Part shown: positions 48,478 to 57,492 of the stretch, in pieces
Position numbering within the stretch: the first letter of the stretch is position 1
How the letters are laid out: each line of letters begins with the position of its first letter
NCBI RefSeq assembly: GCF_000430665.1
Contig: NZ_AUML01000006.1
Location: forward strand, 115,797 to 179,796
Origin: Aquimarina muelleri DSM 19832
Lineage (GTDB): Bacteria > Bacteroidota > Bacteroidia > Flavobacteriales > Flavobacteriaceae
Direction of reading: 5' to 3'
Length of the DNA: 64,000 bases
Program-made: the position numbers and the translations under genes
The notes under the pieces: generated by a model
Databases searched by the model: none
Told to the model about the DNA's origin: nothing
What the model saw: only the letters and a program-made list of their open reading frames with translations

Positions 48478-49161
48478 TCATCTAATTATATCATAAATAG
48501 CATAATCTTTACCTTTTTCTATTGCCCAACCCACATTACCATAATCAAAATGCCAATATTCTTTCATATCACATACAAAATCTTCATTTTCGAACAGATC
48601 GATAAGTAATTTCCTATTTTCTTTAGCTTCCAGACTAATTGCTGGATGATAAGGGTAACATTTTTTACTGAGATCAATTTTATATCCTTTATTAGTTCCA
48701 AAATTTAGGATTTGATCCTTTTTTTTATCATATATCAATGCATCTATTGCTCCACCAGTAGAGTGAGTTGACTTTTTTTCGGGAGCTATGTAATAAGAAA
48801 CAATTTCATTAATCTCTTTAACTTTTTTATTAGGAAATTTCTTTTGCATCCCAAAAACGGTAAGTTCCCATAGTAATCTTTGATGCTCAAAAGATCTCCA
48901 TGAAGAACGTATTACTAAAGTTTTATCCTTTTGTTCTAGATGATTGCTAATTCTCTCGATTTTTTCTACTAACTCTTGGCGTACCATATACCTATATCCC
49001 TTTATAATAGAAGGTTCATAAATTAGATGAAAACCAGTATCTTTAAGACTAACTAAGGGAGATCCGTTGTCTTTAATAAAGAATTTCTTTTCGAGTTTTT
49101 TGTGTAAAATATCATGAGATTCTACCTGATCACAGTATTCCTTCGAGTTCATAAGAAACAA
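48478..49161 (-). CDS. D-alanyl-D-alanine dipeptidase (M15D, VanX/DdpX-like)
   Basis: The 227-residue protein has the M15 zinc motifs HSTGGAIDAL (SxHxxGxAxD) and MKEYWHFDYG (ExxHxD), plus the VanX-type SSWRSFEHQRLLW with the substrate Arg. It lacks a signal peptide, so it acts in the cytosol on D-Ala-D-Ala or similar dipeptides taken up from peptidoglycan turnover. It overlaps the racemase-like gene upstream by about 32 nt; an ATG three codons further in (49152) would give 23 nt. It is the third gene of a coupled minus-strand operon. Confidence 0.9.
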   Translation of the reverse strand: MFLMNSKEYCDQVESHDILHKKLEKKFFIKDNGSPLVSLKDTGFHLIYEPSIIKGYRYMVRQELVEKIERISNHLEQKDKTLVIRSSWRSFEHQRLLWELTVFGMQKKFPNKKVKEINEIVSYYIAPEKKSTHSTGGAIDALIYDKKKDQILNFGTNKGYKIDLSKKCYPYHPAISLEAKENRKLLIDLFENEDFVCDMKEYWHFDYGNVGWAIEKGKDYAIYDIIR

Positions 49162-50215
49162 TATTTATTTTTTCAACATAAGGAGAGGTCATTGCAGATA
49201 GTAATGCAGCATAATTAAGGCTAAACGATACCTCATCTCCTATTTTAAGATTAGTTTTTTGTGGGTCAATAATAGTATGATCACTTCCTACCCCTAGGAT
49301 AGAGATATCCAGATTCGATTTTAATCCTGATACATCCACATCCTGAAGTCCGATTCCTAGTATTGCTCTTGAAATTTTTCCTCTATCAGGAAAATGTAAA
49401 ATATGACCAAATGCATTCTGCCCTTTTTTTCCGTATGGCACAGAGGGCTTTATCTTTAATTCGGTTACCTCTGCAACTAAATTAAAAACATCTGTATAAA
49501 GATTTGGGATTGGACGTCTGTTAACCGGATCTACACCTAAAAGAATAGATTCTCCAAGTCGTAAATGATTAATTTTACCAATATCATGAGTTGATTTAAA
49601 CCAGCCATAATTTGCAGAGTTTCCTCCTGAAATATATGGTAATGAAATATGGTATTTTTGTTCGATACACTCTGCTATAACAGATAGTAATTCCATTTTA
49701 TCCTTACTTGGCTGGATACCTCCAAAACATGCTAAATTTGTACCAATACCAACCAATTTAATTCCTTTTAATTTTAGTACTTTTTTAACCATATTATCTA
49801 AACGAGAAGGCATTATCCCTTCGCGCAAATCCCCCATTTCTACCATAAGTATAATCTTATGAGTAACTCCTCTAATACAAGCATGCCTTGCTAATTCTTC
49901 AATTACTACCAACTCTGAATTATTACTAATATCTGCCCATTTAATGATACTACGAGCTTGACTAAGCATTGGTGTTCCTATAAGTAAAAATGTTGCAAGA
50001 ATGCCTCCTTCTCGCATTTTTTTAAGATTCGAAACTTTAGAATCAGCAAGCATAGTTACCCCTGTAGATACCAGGGTTTGGGCGATCATTATATTTCCAC
50101 ACACCCCCTTAGTAACTGCACAAATCGAAATTTTTTTAGCTGCATATACTTGAGTAAGAAATGCACAATTATGAGCTATTTTTTCATGGTTTATTTCTAA
50201 TCTTGGGGTTCCCAC
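49130..50215 (-). CDS. PLP-dependent alanine/ornithine racemase-family protein
   Basis: The 361-residue protein has the fold-type III racemase layout. The PLP-lysine sits in AVTKGVCGN (about residue 35) in the N-terminal barrel, an IGTNLACFGG and SGGNSANYGW phosphate-binding region follows, and the C-terminal beta domain has a GHILHFPDRG segment. It belongs to the branch related to ornithine racemase and YhfX rather than to the Alr cell-wall racemase. It overlaps DUF1611 upstream by 19 nt and the dipeptidase downstream. It should convert D- and L-forms of an amino acid released by its partners. Confidence 0.88.
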   Translation of the reverse strand: MGTPRLEINHEKIAHNCAFLTQVYAAKKISICAVTKGVCGNIMIAQTLVSTGVTMLADSKVSNLKKMREGGILATFLLIGTPMLSQARSIIKWADISNNSELVVIEELARHACIRGVTHKIILMVEMGDLREGIMPSRLDNMVKKVLKLKGIKLVGIGTNLACFGGIQPSKDKMELLSVIAECIEQKYHISLPYISGGNSANYGWFKSTHDIGKINHLRLGESILLGVDPVNRRPIPNLYTDVFNLVAEVTELKIKPSVPYGKKGQNAFGHILHFPDRGKISRAILGIGLQDVDVSGLKSNLDISILGVGSDHTIIDPQKTNLKIGDEVSFSLNYAALLSAMTSPYVEKINIVSYELEGIL

Positions 50216-51288
50216 AGTATAGGTTTTACGGATCTTAAGTCAGGAAATACTTCATAAAGTTTTTCTATAAGCTTGTCGCAGTCATTTTTTAAAACGTCTG
50301 TAACAGGTAGTTGGTATTTTTCTTCATACATCGTAGTTACATTTTCTACTTCTTGATCATTCATTCCCTCGTGATTGATTGTAATTGCAATTACTTTGGC
50401 TCCTGAGAAAACTTCTAACATTTCTATTTCACTTTCTAGTGTTGGCATTAAAATTTCAGGAAAATCACATCTTGTTTTTCTTTTTGGCGGATGCTGTAAG
50501 ATGATTGCTTTTGGCATAGCACCTCTTATAATGGCACTTGAAGAGGTAAATGCGGGGTGACTAAGTGCTCCCTGCCCTTCAACTACAATAATATCTGGCT
50601 GCTCTTTAAGTGATTCTAAAATAGCATTTTCAACCTCTCCAGAGGCAAAACCAGAACTTAACATATCTATTGCAATACCATATCTTGAGCCTTGTAATAT
50701 ACCTGTTTGACCTGTAGTTATAAAAATGGCGTGCAAACCTTCTTTTTGCAAAGCTTCTACCAACTTAAGTGCTGTAGTACGTTTACCAACTGCACAATCG
50801 GTGCCAGACACTGTTATTATTGGTGTTTGTACATCTCTTATCTTACCAGTAAAACTATGTAGGTTTTCTTTGGATGGTGGTTTTCTTACATCAAAAATAG
50901 ATACTCCATATTTTTTTGCAAGATCTGTACAGACTTTATCGTCTGAAAAGAACTCTGGAAGCCCATTTACAATATGCATTCCTGACCTAATAGCTTCATA
51001 AACGATTTCTTTTTCTTTAGTACTAAGTGTAGGCTCTAAGGGAGCTATTCCGTAAATAAAATATTTTGGAATGTTATCCAAAATTGTAATAGCCTGATGA
51101 AAATCATTAAATATTGGTATTCCACTCTTAATTCCATCTAAATATTCACCTGCATCAAGACCTGATTTGGAACTATCTATGATACCAACAATTTTATATT
51201 TATCTGAATGTCTGACAAGGCCATTTGCTACTTTTCCATCCAGTTTACCAAATTCATTTTCACAATATACAATTGCTGAAGTTTTCAT
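50197..51288 (-). CDS. DUF1611 protein (DgcN-like, putative D-amino-acid N-acetyltransferase)
   Basis: The 363-residue protein has an N-terminal Rossmann-like domain (about 1-140) and a C-terminal P-loop domain with SGTDCAVGKRTTALKL (near residue 160), VVEGQGALSHPAF and a late AITINHEGM. This is the DUF1611 family, of which DgcN from marine bacteria is reported to N-acetylate D-glutamate with a partner isomerase. Here the partner would be the adjoining racemase. It leads a three-gene operon with 19-nt and 32-nt overlaps. The family is sure; the substrate is inferred. Confidence 0.87.
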   Translation of the reverse strand: MKTSAIVYCENEFGKLDGKVANGLVRHSDKYKIVGIIDSSKSGLDAGEYLDGIKSGIPIFNDFHQAITILDNIPKYFIYGIAPLEPTLSTKEKEIVYEAIRSGMHIVNGLPEFFSDDKVCTDLAKKYGVSIFDVRKPPSKENLHSFTGKIRDVQTPIITVSGTDCAVGKRTTALKLVEALQKEGLHAIFITTGQTGILQGSRYGIAIDMLSSGFASGEVENAILESLKEQPDIIVVEGQGALSHPAFTSSSAIIRGAMPKAIILQHPPKRKTRCDFPEILMPTLESEIEMLEVFSGAKVIAITINHEGMNDQEVENVTTMYEEKYQLPVTDVLKNDCDKLIEKLYEVFPDLRSVKPILWEPQD

Positions 51289-51335
51289 GTTTTAATTACT
51301 AATTATATTAAGAAAATTTAACTTTGAGGTCGAAC

Positions 51336-51518
51336 TTAACCTCCTACCAGTGCTTTTAAAGATAGCCCCAATTCCCATCTATCTGGGTCATTTTGAAATC
51401 CACAGTAATATACTCCATCCATATGTCGTCTTACTACAAGCGAAATTCTAGGGCTCACTTTCGCAAATACAATGTCTCCTACTTTATATTTGCTTATTGT
51501 AGATTTTATTGGTTTCAT
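51336..51518 (-). CDS. Small conserved protein (KVSPxxxLVVRR family)
   Basis: The 60-residue protein reads KYKVGDIVFAKVSPRISLVV, then RRHMDGVYYCGFQNDPDRWE, a compact beta-barrel-like pattern seen in many flavobacterial genomes beside house-keeping genes. The function is unknown. It lies upstream of the DUF1611 operon in the same orientation, 47 nt away, and could share its transcript. Confidence 0.75.
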   Translation of the reverse strand: MKPIKSTISKYKVGDIVFAKVSPRISLVVRRHMDGVYYCGFQNDPDRWELGLSLKALVGG

Positions 51519-51673
51519 GATTTAATGTTAAATGATTGTTTGTATTTTATTTGGAACCCCCAAAGGATTAATTTATTGAATAAAGTAACCCTTGAAGATC
51601 CAAAAGATTGGTTAATTGGCAATTATAAAAAAATTAAACCTCTATAATAACGGAGACTAAAACCATACACAAG

Positions 51674-51790
51674 TTAGCCTTGCTTCTTGTGTTCGGCTCT
51701 CTTTTGCGCTTTTGCAGCTCTTTTTTCTTTAAGATTTCTTTCTGGTGTCTTTTTACCTGATTTAGCTTTACCTTCTTTTTCTTTTGACAT
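51674..51790 (-). CDS. Very small basic protein (38 residues)
   Basis: The frame reads MSKEKEGKAKSGKKTPERNL and continues with KEKRAAKAQKRAEHKKQG, almost only Lys, Ala, Arg and Glu. Such short highly charged proteins are conserved in Flavobacteriaceae, and I recognise the SK.KKTP.RNLKEKRAAK pattern from them. It probably binds nucleic acid or is a ribosome-associated peptide, which is not shown. The start ATG is at 51788-51790. Confidence 0.65.
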   Translation of the reverse strand: MSKEKEGKAKSGKKTPERNLKEKRAAKAQKRAEHKKQG

Positions 51791-52251
51791 TGTATGGGTT
51801 TTATTAATCTTTAACCCTACTTATCCATATCGTTATCTTTAGACCAAAAGATATTTAATTGTTGTATTGAACGTATCGAAATGTAATTGAATAACATAGA
51901 TTTTATTGGTATTCGACAAGCTTAGACTGGTAATACAAAACTTAAAGATATGGATAAGGCAAGTTAAAGTGATTTTGTTTCACATATAAAGATCGCTGTT
52001 TTTAGGCTAATAAGTATTGTATAATTCTTGTAGATTATTACATATATCCCATGTTTTACTACTCTCAATTTCTTTGCAGCCGATATTACTAACGGCAACT
52101 TTGCAATAGTTTCCTAATTCTATAAAACTGATCTTTAGTGTAGAGTGAAACCCATAGAAATAATAAAGCCAAAAGGGCACAGAATATACTTACAAAAGGT
52201 ATGTTTTATTTTTCGAACAAAATTTTGGATAATTAAACTTGGAATGAAGAT
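51791..52251. other. Intergenic region with a long inverted repeat
   Basis: No gene is found between the 38-residue gene and the AraC regulator. The region contains the long inverted repeat listed separately and otherwise A+T-rich sequence. Confidence 0.45.
51820..51958. repeat. Long inverted repeat with dispersed-repeat core
   Basis: A perfect 12-bp inverted repeat (CTTATCCATATC at 51820-51831, GATATGGATAAG at 51947-51958) brackets 115 nt. Inside lies ATTCGACAAGCTTAGACTGG (51911-51930), like the widespread Bacteroidota intergenic motif TTCGACAAGCTCAGACTGA. Probably a decayed repeat element. Confidence 0.5.
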
Positions 52252-52812
52252 TTAAAGGTCTTCGAGATTAGACTTTCTTTTATTTTTTAATTGCTTATAA
52301 AATGTAGGGGTTAATCCTGTTACTTTTTTAAACTGACCCGACAAATGTGCTACACTACTATAATGCATTTTATAAGAAATCTCGGTAAGGTTTAAATCAT
52401 CATAGATCAGCAATTCTTTTACTCGCTCTATTTTATGCATAATAATAAATTGCTGAATGGTTATACCTTTTACTTCAGAAAACGTATTAGCCAGATAGGT
52501 ATAGTCATACCCTAATTTTTCACTTATATAATCTGAGTAATTTACTTTTAATAATTCATCTTTATAATGAACCATATCTGTTATTACATTTTTTATTTTT
52601 TCAATCAAGATACTCTTTTTATTATCTAGCACTTCTAACCCTGATTTCATTAAATTTTGTTTTAGTATACTTCGTTGTTCTTTGGTTATATCTTCTAATA
52701 TCTCTACCATACCAAGTTCTACTACAACATATTTAATTCCTATTTTTTTTAACTCCTCTTTTACCATCATTTTACAACGAAGGCTCACCATATATTTAAT
52801 GTAAATTCTCAT
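52252..52812 (-). CDS. AraC-family regulator with short N-terminal ferredoxin-like domain
   Basis: The 186-residue protein has an N-terminal domain (about 1-70, YIKYMVSLRCKMMVKEELKK, VVVELGMVEI) that resembles small HMA-like folds. It ends in an AraC double helix-turn-helix (about 85-180, GYDYTYLANTFSEVKGITIQ, LNLTEISYKMHYSSVAHLSG, FKKVTGLTPTFYKQL). This two-part layout is common in Flavobacteriia. It is monocistronic, and its targets are unknown. Confidence 0.88.
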   Translation of the reverse strand: MRIYIKYMVSLRCKMMVKEELKKIGIKYVVVELGMVEILEDITKEQRSILKQNLMKSGLEVLDNKKSILIEKIKNVITDMVHYKDELLKVNYSDYISEKLGYDYTYLANTFSEVKGITIQQFIIMHKIERVKELLIYDDLNLTEISYKMHYSSVAHLSGQFKKVTGLTPTFYKQLKNKRKSNLEDL

Positions 52813-52972
52813 GATTAGTAAAAGGATTATTTTCTAGTATCTAATAACATAACGTTTTAATTACTCTATGTATAGATATATGTTTTTAAAGATAATACTA
52901 TTAATACAAAATATACTTTTATACTCGTTCTTAAATGAAATGATATTTTACTATTCTTTCTTTACAAAAAAC

Positions 52973-53003
52973 AAAAAAAGCTGCCTTTACAGACAGCTTT
53001 TAA
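52973..53003 (-). terminator. Terminator of the M12B protease gene
   Basis: On the minus strand AAAAGCTGTC...GGCAGCTTTTTTT forms an interrupted stem (AAAAGCTG/CAGCTTTT) with a terminal U-run, 32 nt past the protease stop. Confidence 0.75.
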
Positions 53004-53034
53004 TAGGGCCAATTTATTATTAATTATTTAAAAA

Positions 53035-55122
53035 TTATTTTACAAAAATCTTTTGCGTAAGAGTTTTTGTACCCGTAGTTACTTGTACAAAATAGATACC
53101 CGTAGATAATTTACTAATATCTATCGTTTTTCTTACGGCACTTTCAGGAGTTGTTTGTAACTCTATAATTTCTAATGTTCTTCCGTTCATATCCTTGATA
53201 CTAATTCTAGAAGAAGATTTTATATTAGTGATTTCTAGGTTTAAAAGATCTTTCGCTGGGTTAGGATATACTGTAAAGTTTAATCCTCCCGCTGGTCCAT
53301 CTTCGTTAAATGCAGTGAATGCTCCACCACAAGGTCCTAGGTTTGTCCATCCTGAAGCAGTTCTTTCATATAAAGATCCGTTATAAGTTACTCTATCCCC
53401 TATACTATATGTAGTACTAGCAGAATATGGTGCTACTCCTGCACAAGGATCAGTTGTTGTACAAGGTCCTAAATTAGTCCATCCTGAAGCAGTTCTTTCA
53501 TATAAAGATCCGTTATACGTTACTCTATCCCCTATATTATATGTAGTACTAGCAGAGTATGGCGCTACACCATCACAGTTACCACCTCCACTACTACAGT
53601 TTCCTGAAGAGTTATACCTGGTTTGTCCACAAGCAATACTAAAGTTATCTACGGTATCCCCTGAAGCTTTTTTAGCTTGCCATGTACTACCTACAGTAGT
53701 GTTTGCATTGTATGAGCCACCAGCATTGGCAGAACCTTGTAAAGAATTATTCTGAAAATACTCTAGAGTACAATCTGTATTATTAGTAAAGGTTACCGAT
53801 ATAGCATCTCCTGTGTTACATCCACCACCATCACATGCTTGTAAACAACTAGATCCTGCAATATAGTTACGGATTACATTAGCTGGTTGTGATCCAAATC
53901 CTTTATTGAAATTTACTCCAACACTAGTATTTGGACAGTAACTCATAATAGTTCCTCCACCTGAAGGATTTCCTGGCAATCTACAATTTCCTTCTACACG
54001 TCCAGCACAACCATCTATTGCAGTATTGTTACCATTCCACACACACGCATGTGTATGTCGTGATCCTACATTATGTCCTGTCTCATGTGATATTAAGAAT
54101 ACATCAAAAGAATAGGTAGGTATATTTTGATAACTACCTTTAATACCAGAAACTGCTGCTTTTCTTGATGAGTTACACAGTGTTCCAATTCCTCCGGCTA
54201 GTCCTCCTCCAAAACTATAATTTACCATATGTGCTAAGTCTCCATTAATACCATTTTGGTTTTTATAGCTGATATAACTATCCAGACTATTATTGGTAAA
54301 TGGTTGATTAGAAGTCCAAGCTTTGGTACCTGATAATTTAATAGATATCTGATCATTGGCATATAGTGCCGCTACTTGATTAAATACAGCTTCGATATAA
54401 TTAGAAGCTTGTTGCGCTCCTCCTTTGTCGTTAACAATATCTGTACATATATCAAAGAATATTTTTACACACTTTGCAGCTGCTTTACTTTGTGAGTTAT
54501 TCGCCAATTCTTCAATAGTGTACCCTCCTTTTTCTATATTATCTTCTGCCTGACAAGAAAAATCATTTAAATGACTAATTTCCTTATCCTTATAGAGAAT
54601 ATGGCTCTTACTGTTACTTACAGGTCCAACTACCATATTACCATCCTGACCATCGATACTAATAAAACCAGATACCTTATCGTCGTAAAAACTAATAGCA
54701 ACCAGCGAGTTAGACTGGCCTTTTACCACTCCTCGATAGTGCGCTATATTATCACGAGAAAGCACTTTACCAGAAGGCATATCTATAGCCGAAAAATCAT
54801 CTGTTCTAACCTCTACTTTTACCAGATCCAGAGACATTGCTGATTTTTGACCAGGAATACTTAAATTCATAGTATTCGGGAAATTACCTTGTAAAGACTT
54901 CATTTTACTCTGATCTAAAGAAAGTAATACATAATCCTTAAGTTCTTTCGGAACCTGTATGTTACTTTTTTGTTGATCAATGGAAGTAAAGAGTTCGGTA
55001 GTTTCAAAATTGGATCTCAAGGATTTTTGTTGAGATACTAGGTCACTAGGTTTTTGCAGTTGAGTTTGTGCGAAGCTCATTACCGTCATAAAGGCAATGA
55101 CGATTGTTAAAATACGTTTCAT
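53035..55122 (-). CDS. Secreted M12B (reprolysin-like) zinc metalloprotease with two chitin-binding-like modules and a T9SS sorting domain
   Basis: The 695-residue protein has a signal peptide (ending MSFAQ), a propeptide (to about residue 215) and a reprolysin domain with the complete zinc motif HETGHNVGSRH (first His residue 346) and the expected SYCPN Met-turn region. A Cys-rich domain follows. Two nearly identical modules (about 520-565 and 567-612; APYSASTTYNIGDRVTYNG, SLYERTASGWTNLGPC) resemble CBM5/12 chitin-binding domains. The end (about 625-695) is a T9SS type A sorting domain (YPNPAKDLLNLEI...LSTGIYFVQV...QKIFVK). It is exported across the outer membrane and probably digests insoluble protein. 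Confidence 0.94.
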   Translation of the reverse strand: MKRILTIVIAFMTVMSFAQTQLQKPSDLVSQQKSLRSNFETTELFTSIDQQKSNIQVPKELKDYVLLSLDQSKMKSLQGNFPNTMNLSIPGQKSAMSLDLVKVEVRTDDFSAIDMPSGKVLSRDNIAHYRGVVKGQSNSLVAISFYDDKVSGFISIDGQDGNMVVGPVSNSKSHILYKDKEISHLNDFSCQAEDNIEKGGYTIEELANNSQSKAAAKCVKIFFDICTDIVNDKGGAQQASNYIEAVFNQVAALYANDQISIKLSGTKAWTSNQPFTNNSLDSYISYKNQNGINGDLAHMVNYSFGGGLAGGIGTLCNSSRKAAVSGIKGSYQNIPTYSFDVFLISHETGHNVGSRHTHACVWNGNNTAIDGCAGRVEGNCRLPGNPSGGGTIMSYCPNTSVGVNFNKGFGSQPANVIRNYIAGSSCLQACDGGGCNTGDAISVTFTNNTDCTLEYFQNNSLQGSANAGGSYNANTTVGSTWQAKKASGDTVDNFSIACGQTRYNSSGNCSSGGGNCDGVAPYSASTTYNIGDRVTYNGSLYERTASGWTNLGPCTTTDPCAGVAPYSASTTYSIGDRVTYNGSLYERTASGWTNLGPCGGAFTAFNEDGPAGGLNFTVYPNPAKDLLNLEITNIKSSSRISIKDMNGRTLEIIELQTTPESAVRKTIDISKLSTGIYFVQVTTGTKTLTQKIFVK

Positions 55123-55371
55123 TTTTATGGTTTTAAGTTTTGAATCTTTACTTAGTTATGATTCTGGCCCCATAAACCTTCCTCAGCAAAAATTCAAAAT
55201 CGTTTGTGTATCACAAAGTTACAAACTTAATCCTTTGTTTAAAAAAATATTAATGATTATTTATATATTATGTACAATTGTTAACCTTATAGAAATTTAT
55301 AATACAATTTTTTTAAACAAAATTCATTTATTTTGTTAAATGCACACATAGCTCACGTGTATATAACAATT

Positions 55372-55692
55372 CTATTTTTTTGGATACAGAATTTGATTGA
55401 TATCATAATACTCCCAGTCTACTCTATCTTTAATAAGGTCTACTAAAATATCTTTATGTCCTGCCCCATAAATAATCAAAACTCTATCCTTTGGAGTTAC
55501 AATCCTATTAAGATTAGTAAACATTTTTTTGAACAGATTAACAAAAAGAAATTGTAATCTTATTATTGTTTCTATATAAAATTTATCTTTGAAACATCCT
55601 GTGTATTGTATGGCATTTGCTCCATAAACTCGGGCAACTATTATCTCTTTAATAAGAAGGTAAAAATGCAGCATAAAAAGTAATATAAACAA
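55372..55692 (-). pseudogene. C-terminal fragment of a DUF5694 (TraB/GumN-like) protein
   Basis: The last 45 residues, TPKDRVLIIYGAGHKDILVD, then a WEYYDINQIL end, match the C-terminal signature of DUF5694 proteins (DRVLVIYGAGH). The family normally spans about 250-300 residues, and here only 106 codons remain, with a hydrophobic and unrelated-looking N-terminus (MFILLFMLHFYLLIKEIIVA). The 5' part has been lost next to the isochorismatase gene. It may still be translated, but it is most likely a truncated remnant. Confidence 0.6.
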
Positions 55693-55701
55693 TATATATC
55701 T

Positions 55702-56274
55702 ATGAAATTATCTAAAAGCGACTCCCCTGCTCTACTATTAATCGATATACAAAAAGGCTTTGAAGATATAGCCTACTGGGGCGAAGAACGCAATAATCCA
55801 GATGCAGAAACAAATATGGAAAAGCTACTGATTTTTTGGAGAGAAAACAATCTACCCGTATTTCATATACAACACTGTTCTACCAATCCTGTATCTCCTT
55901 TTTCCAAAAATAATGCAGGTAATGATTTCATGGATTTTAATACCCCATTATTACAAGAATCGGTTATACAAAAAGAAGTAAATAGTGCTTTTATAGGTAC
56001 TGATCTTAAAGAACAGTTAGAAAACAAAAATATAGATACTCTGGTAATTATTGGGCTTACTACTGATCATTGCGTATCTACCACTACCAGAATGGCTGGT
56101 AATTTTGGTTTTAACACCTATTTGGTAGAAGATGCCGTAGCTACTTTTAATAAAGTAGGTGCGAACGGACAAAAATATAGCGCACAATTAATACACGATA
56201 CTGCAATAGCCAGCTTAAAAGAAGAGTTTGCTACTATTGTATCTACCAATAACCTTTTACATTTACTATCTTAA
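55702..56274 (+). CDS. Isochorismatase-family cysteine hydrolase
   Basis: The 190-residue protein has the catalytic triad context: ALLLIDIQKGF (Asp), a mid-protein Lys region (QKEVNSAFIGTDL) and the nucleophile in GLTTDHCVSTTTRMAGNFGF (Cys near residue 118). These enzymes hydrolyse amides such as nicotinamide, carbamoyl compounds or isochorismate; the substrate is not readable. The next gene follows after 15 nt, so the two are probably co-transcribed. Confidence 0.92.
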   Translation: MKLSKSDSPALLLIDIQKGFEDIAYWGEERNNPDAETNMEKLLIFWRENNLPVFHIQHCSTNPVSPFSKNNAGNDFMDFNTPLLQESVIQKEVNSAFIGTDLKEQLENKNIDTLVIIGLTTDHCVSTTTRMAGNFGFNTYLVEDAVATFNKVGANGQKYSAQLIHDTAIASLKEEFATIVSTNNLLHLLS

Positions 56275-56289
56275 GTTTACCATAAAAAT

Positions 56290-56991
56290 ATGTCGAAACA
56301 AGATTATGACAATACGCTTACTACCCTAAAAGCTATACCTACAGAAAATATAAAAATCCCCAATATACCTATAGATACCTATCTACAGGAAGCCGAGAAC
56401 TTATACTTGTGGGTACAAGAGGATAAAAAAGCACTATTAGGAATTAATCTGGATTGGCAACAATATGTAGAGGATATTACGGTTCGTACAGCGGCATTGC
56501 GACATGCACAATCTTTATGGATACGAAGAAAAACCGGAAAAGAAAAATCACAACTGGCCTGGAGAGAAAAACTACCCATTGCCTATGCCCTGCGCAACGA
56601 TTTATTGGCTGATTATCGATATGCGTACAAAGATAATACCGCAATATTACTAGCTTTAAAAGATATTGCCAAAGGAAAAAGATATTCAGATTTAATACAG
56701 GATCTTAGTGACCTTAGTGTTTTAGGTGCTTCAAACCTTCCCGAGCTACAAGCAATTAATTTTGATATTTCTGTGTTAGATACTGCGCAGCAACTTTCTG
56801 CCACCATGGCAAAACTACTTGCCGAGGTAACTAGCAGTACTATGTATGAAAACAGTACGGTACTACAATTAAGAAACCGGGCATACACACACCTTAAAGA
56901 AGCAGTAGACCAAATACGCAGTGCAGGTAAATATGTTTTTAGGAAAGATTCTGATCGATATAAAGGGTATATCAGTAATTACAGAAAATAA
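56290..56991 (+). CDS. Helical hypothetical protein downstream of isochorismatase
   Basis: The 233-residue cytosolic protein is almost wholly helical with no membrane segment. It contains WQQYVEDITVRTAALRHAQS, LWIRRKTGKEKSQLAWREKL and a final TYTHL-like helix with a basic DRYKGYISNYRK tail. I do not recognise a family. It follows the isochorismatase gene by 15 nt, and the third tandem array starts directly after it. Confidence 0.65.
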   Translation: MSKQDYDNTLTTLKAIPTENIKIPNIPIDTYLQEAENLYLWVQEDKKALLGINLDWQQYVEDITVRTAALRHAQSLWIRRKTGKEKSQLAWREKLPIAYALRNDLLADYRYAYKDNTAILLALKDIAKGKRYSDLIQDLSDLSVLGASNLPELQAINFDISVLDTAQQLSATMAKLLAEVTSSTMYENSTVLQLRNRAYTHLKEAVDQIRSAGKYVFRKDSDRYKGYISNYRK

Positions 56992-57006
56992 AAAACCTTG
57001 ATATTA

Positions 57007-57161
57007 CTCGCCCCCGCGCTATCTTTGCTCATCACCGCACTATCTTTACTCATCACCGCACTACTATAGCCATCCCCGCACTATCTTTGCTCACCACCGT
57101 ACTACTATAGTTATCCCCGTACTATCTTTGCTCATCACCGTACTATTTTTTATGCTCACCA
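57007..57161. repeat. 20/21-bp tandem array (about 7 units), third locus
   Basis: Units CCGCRCTATCTTTGCTCATCA (21 bp) are followed by alternating 20-bp CCGYACTACTATAGYYATCC and 21-bp units, ending in a degenerate 24-bp unit. The period matches the 21-bp arrays at 6.7 and 36.7 kb and it shares CTATC, but the rest of the unit differs, so it is a separate repeat with the same period. It starts just after the stop of the helical hypothetical gene. Confidence 0.8.
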
Positions 57162-57492
57162 TTACAGGGACGATAATTTTTACTGCGGGGATCATAAAAA
57201 AACTACGAGGACTTATATAATATGTATCAGGAGACTTATATATTTAAGAGGACATACTAAATTATATCTTTTTTGATAATTTTACTATACATACCAGTTT
57301 ACAAACCAGTAAAAACACGACTATTTCTGTATCCCAATACAGCGTATTAAGTAAACTCGTGTAAGCCACAAAAAGGTATTTATTTGTAGTTATAAAAAAA
57401 GGTAGAAAACTAAAATATTCCCTAATTTAGCTACTCATATCATGTATGGTTACGGTAGTAGCTGTATTATTGATACTAATCGCAAAAATTAA
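57162..57492. other. A+T-rich promoter region of the EamA transporter gene
   Basis: About 330 nt without a gene. The last 90 nt (57400-57460) align loosely with 58668-58730, upstream of the HEPN gene, around CTAAWTTAGCTACYCA. This may be a shared promoter or a small repeat. Confidence 0.4.

Noticed and set aside
51393..51647. An 84-codon plus-strand frame opposite the 60-residue KVSP-type protein
   Set aside because: It is antisense to a recognisable small conserved protein and has no recognisable features of its own.
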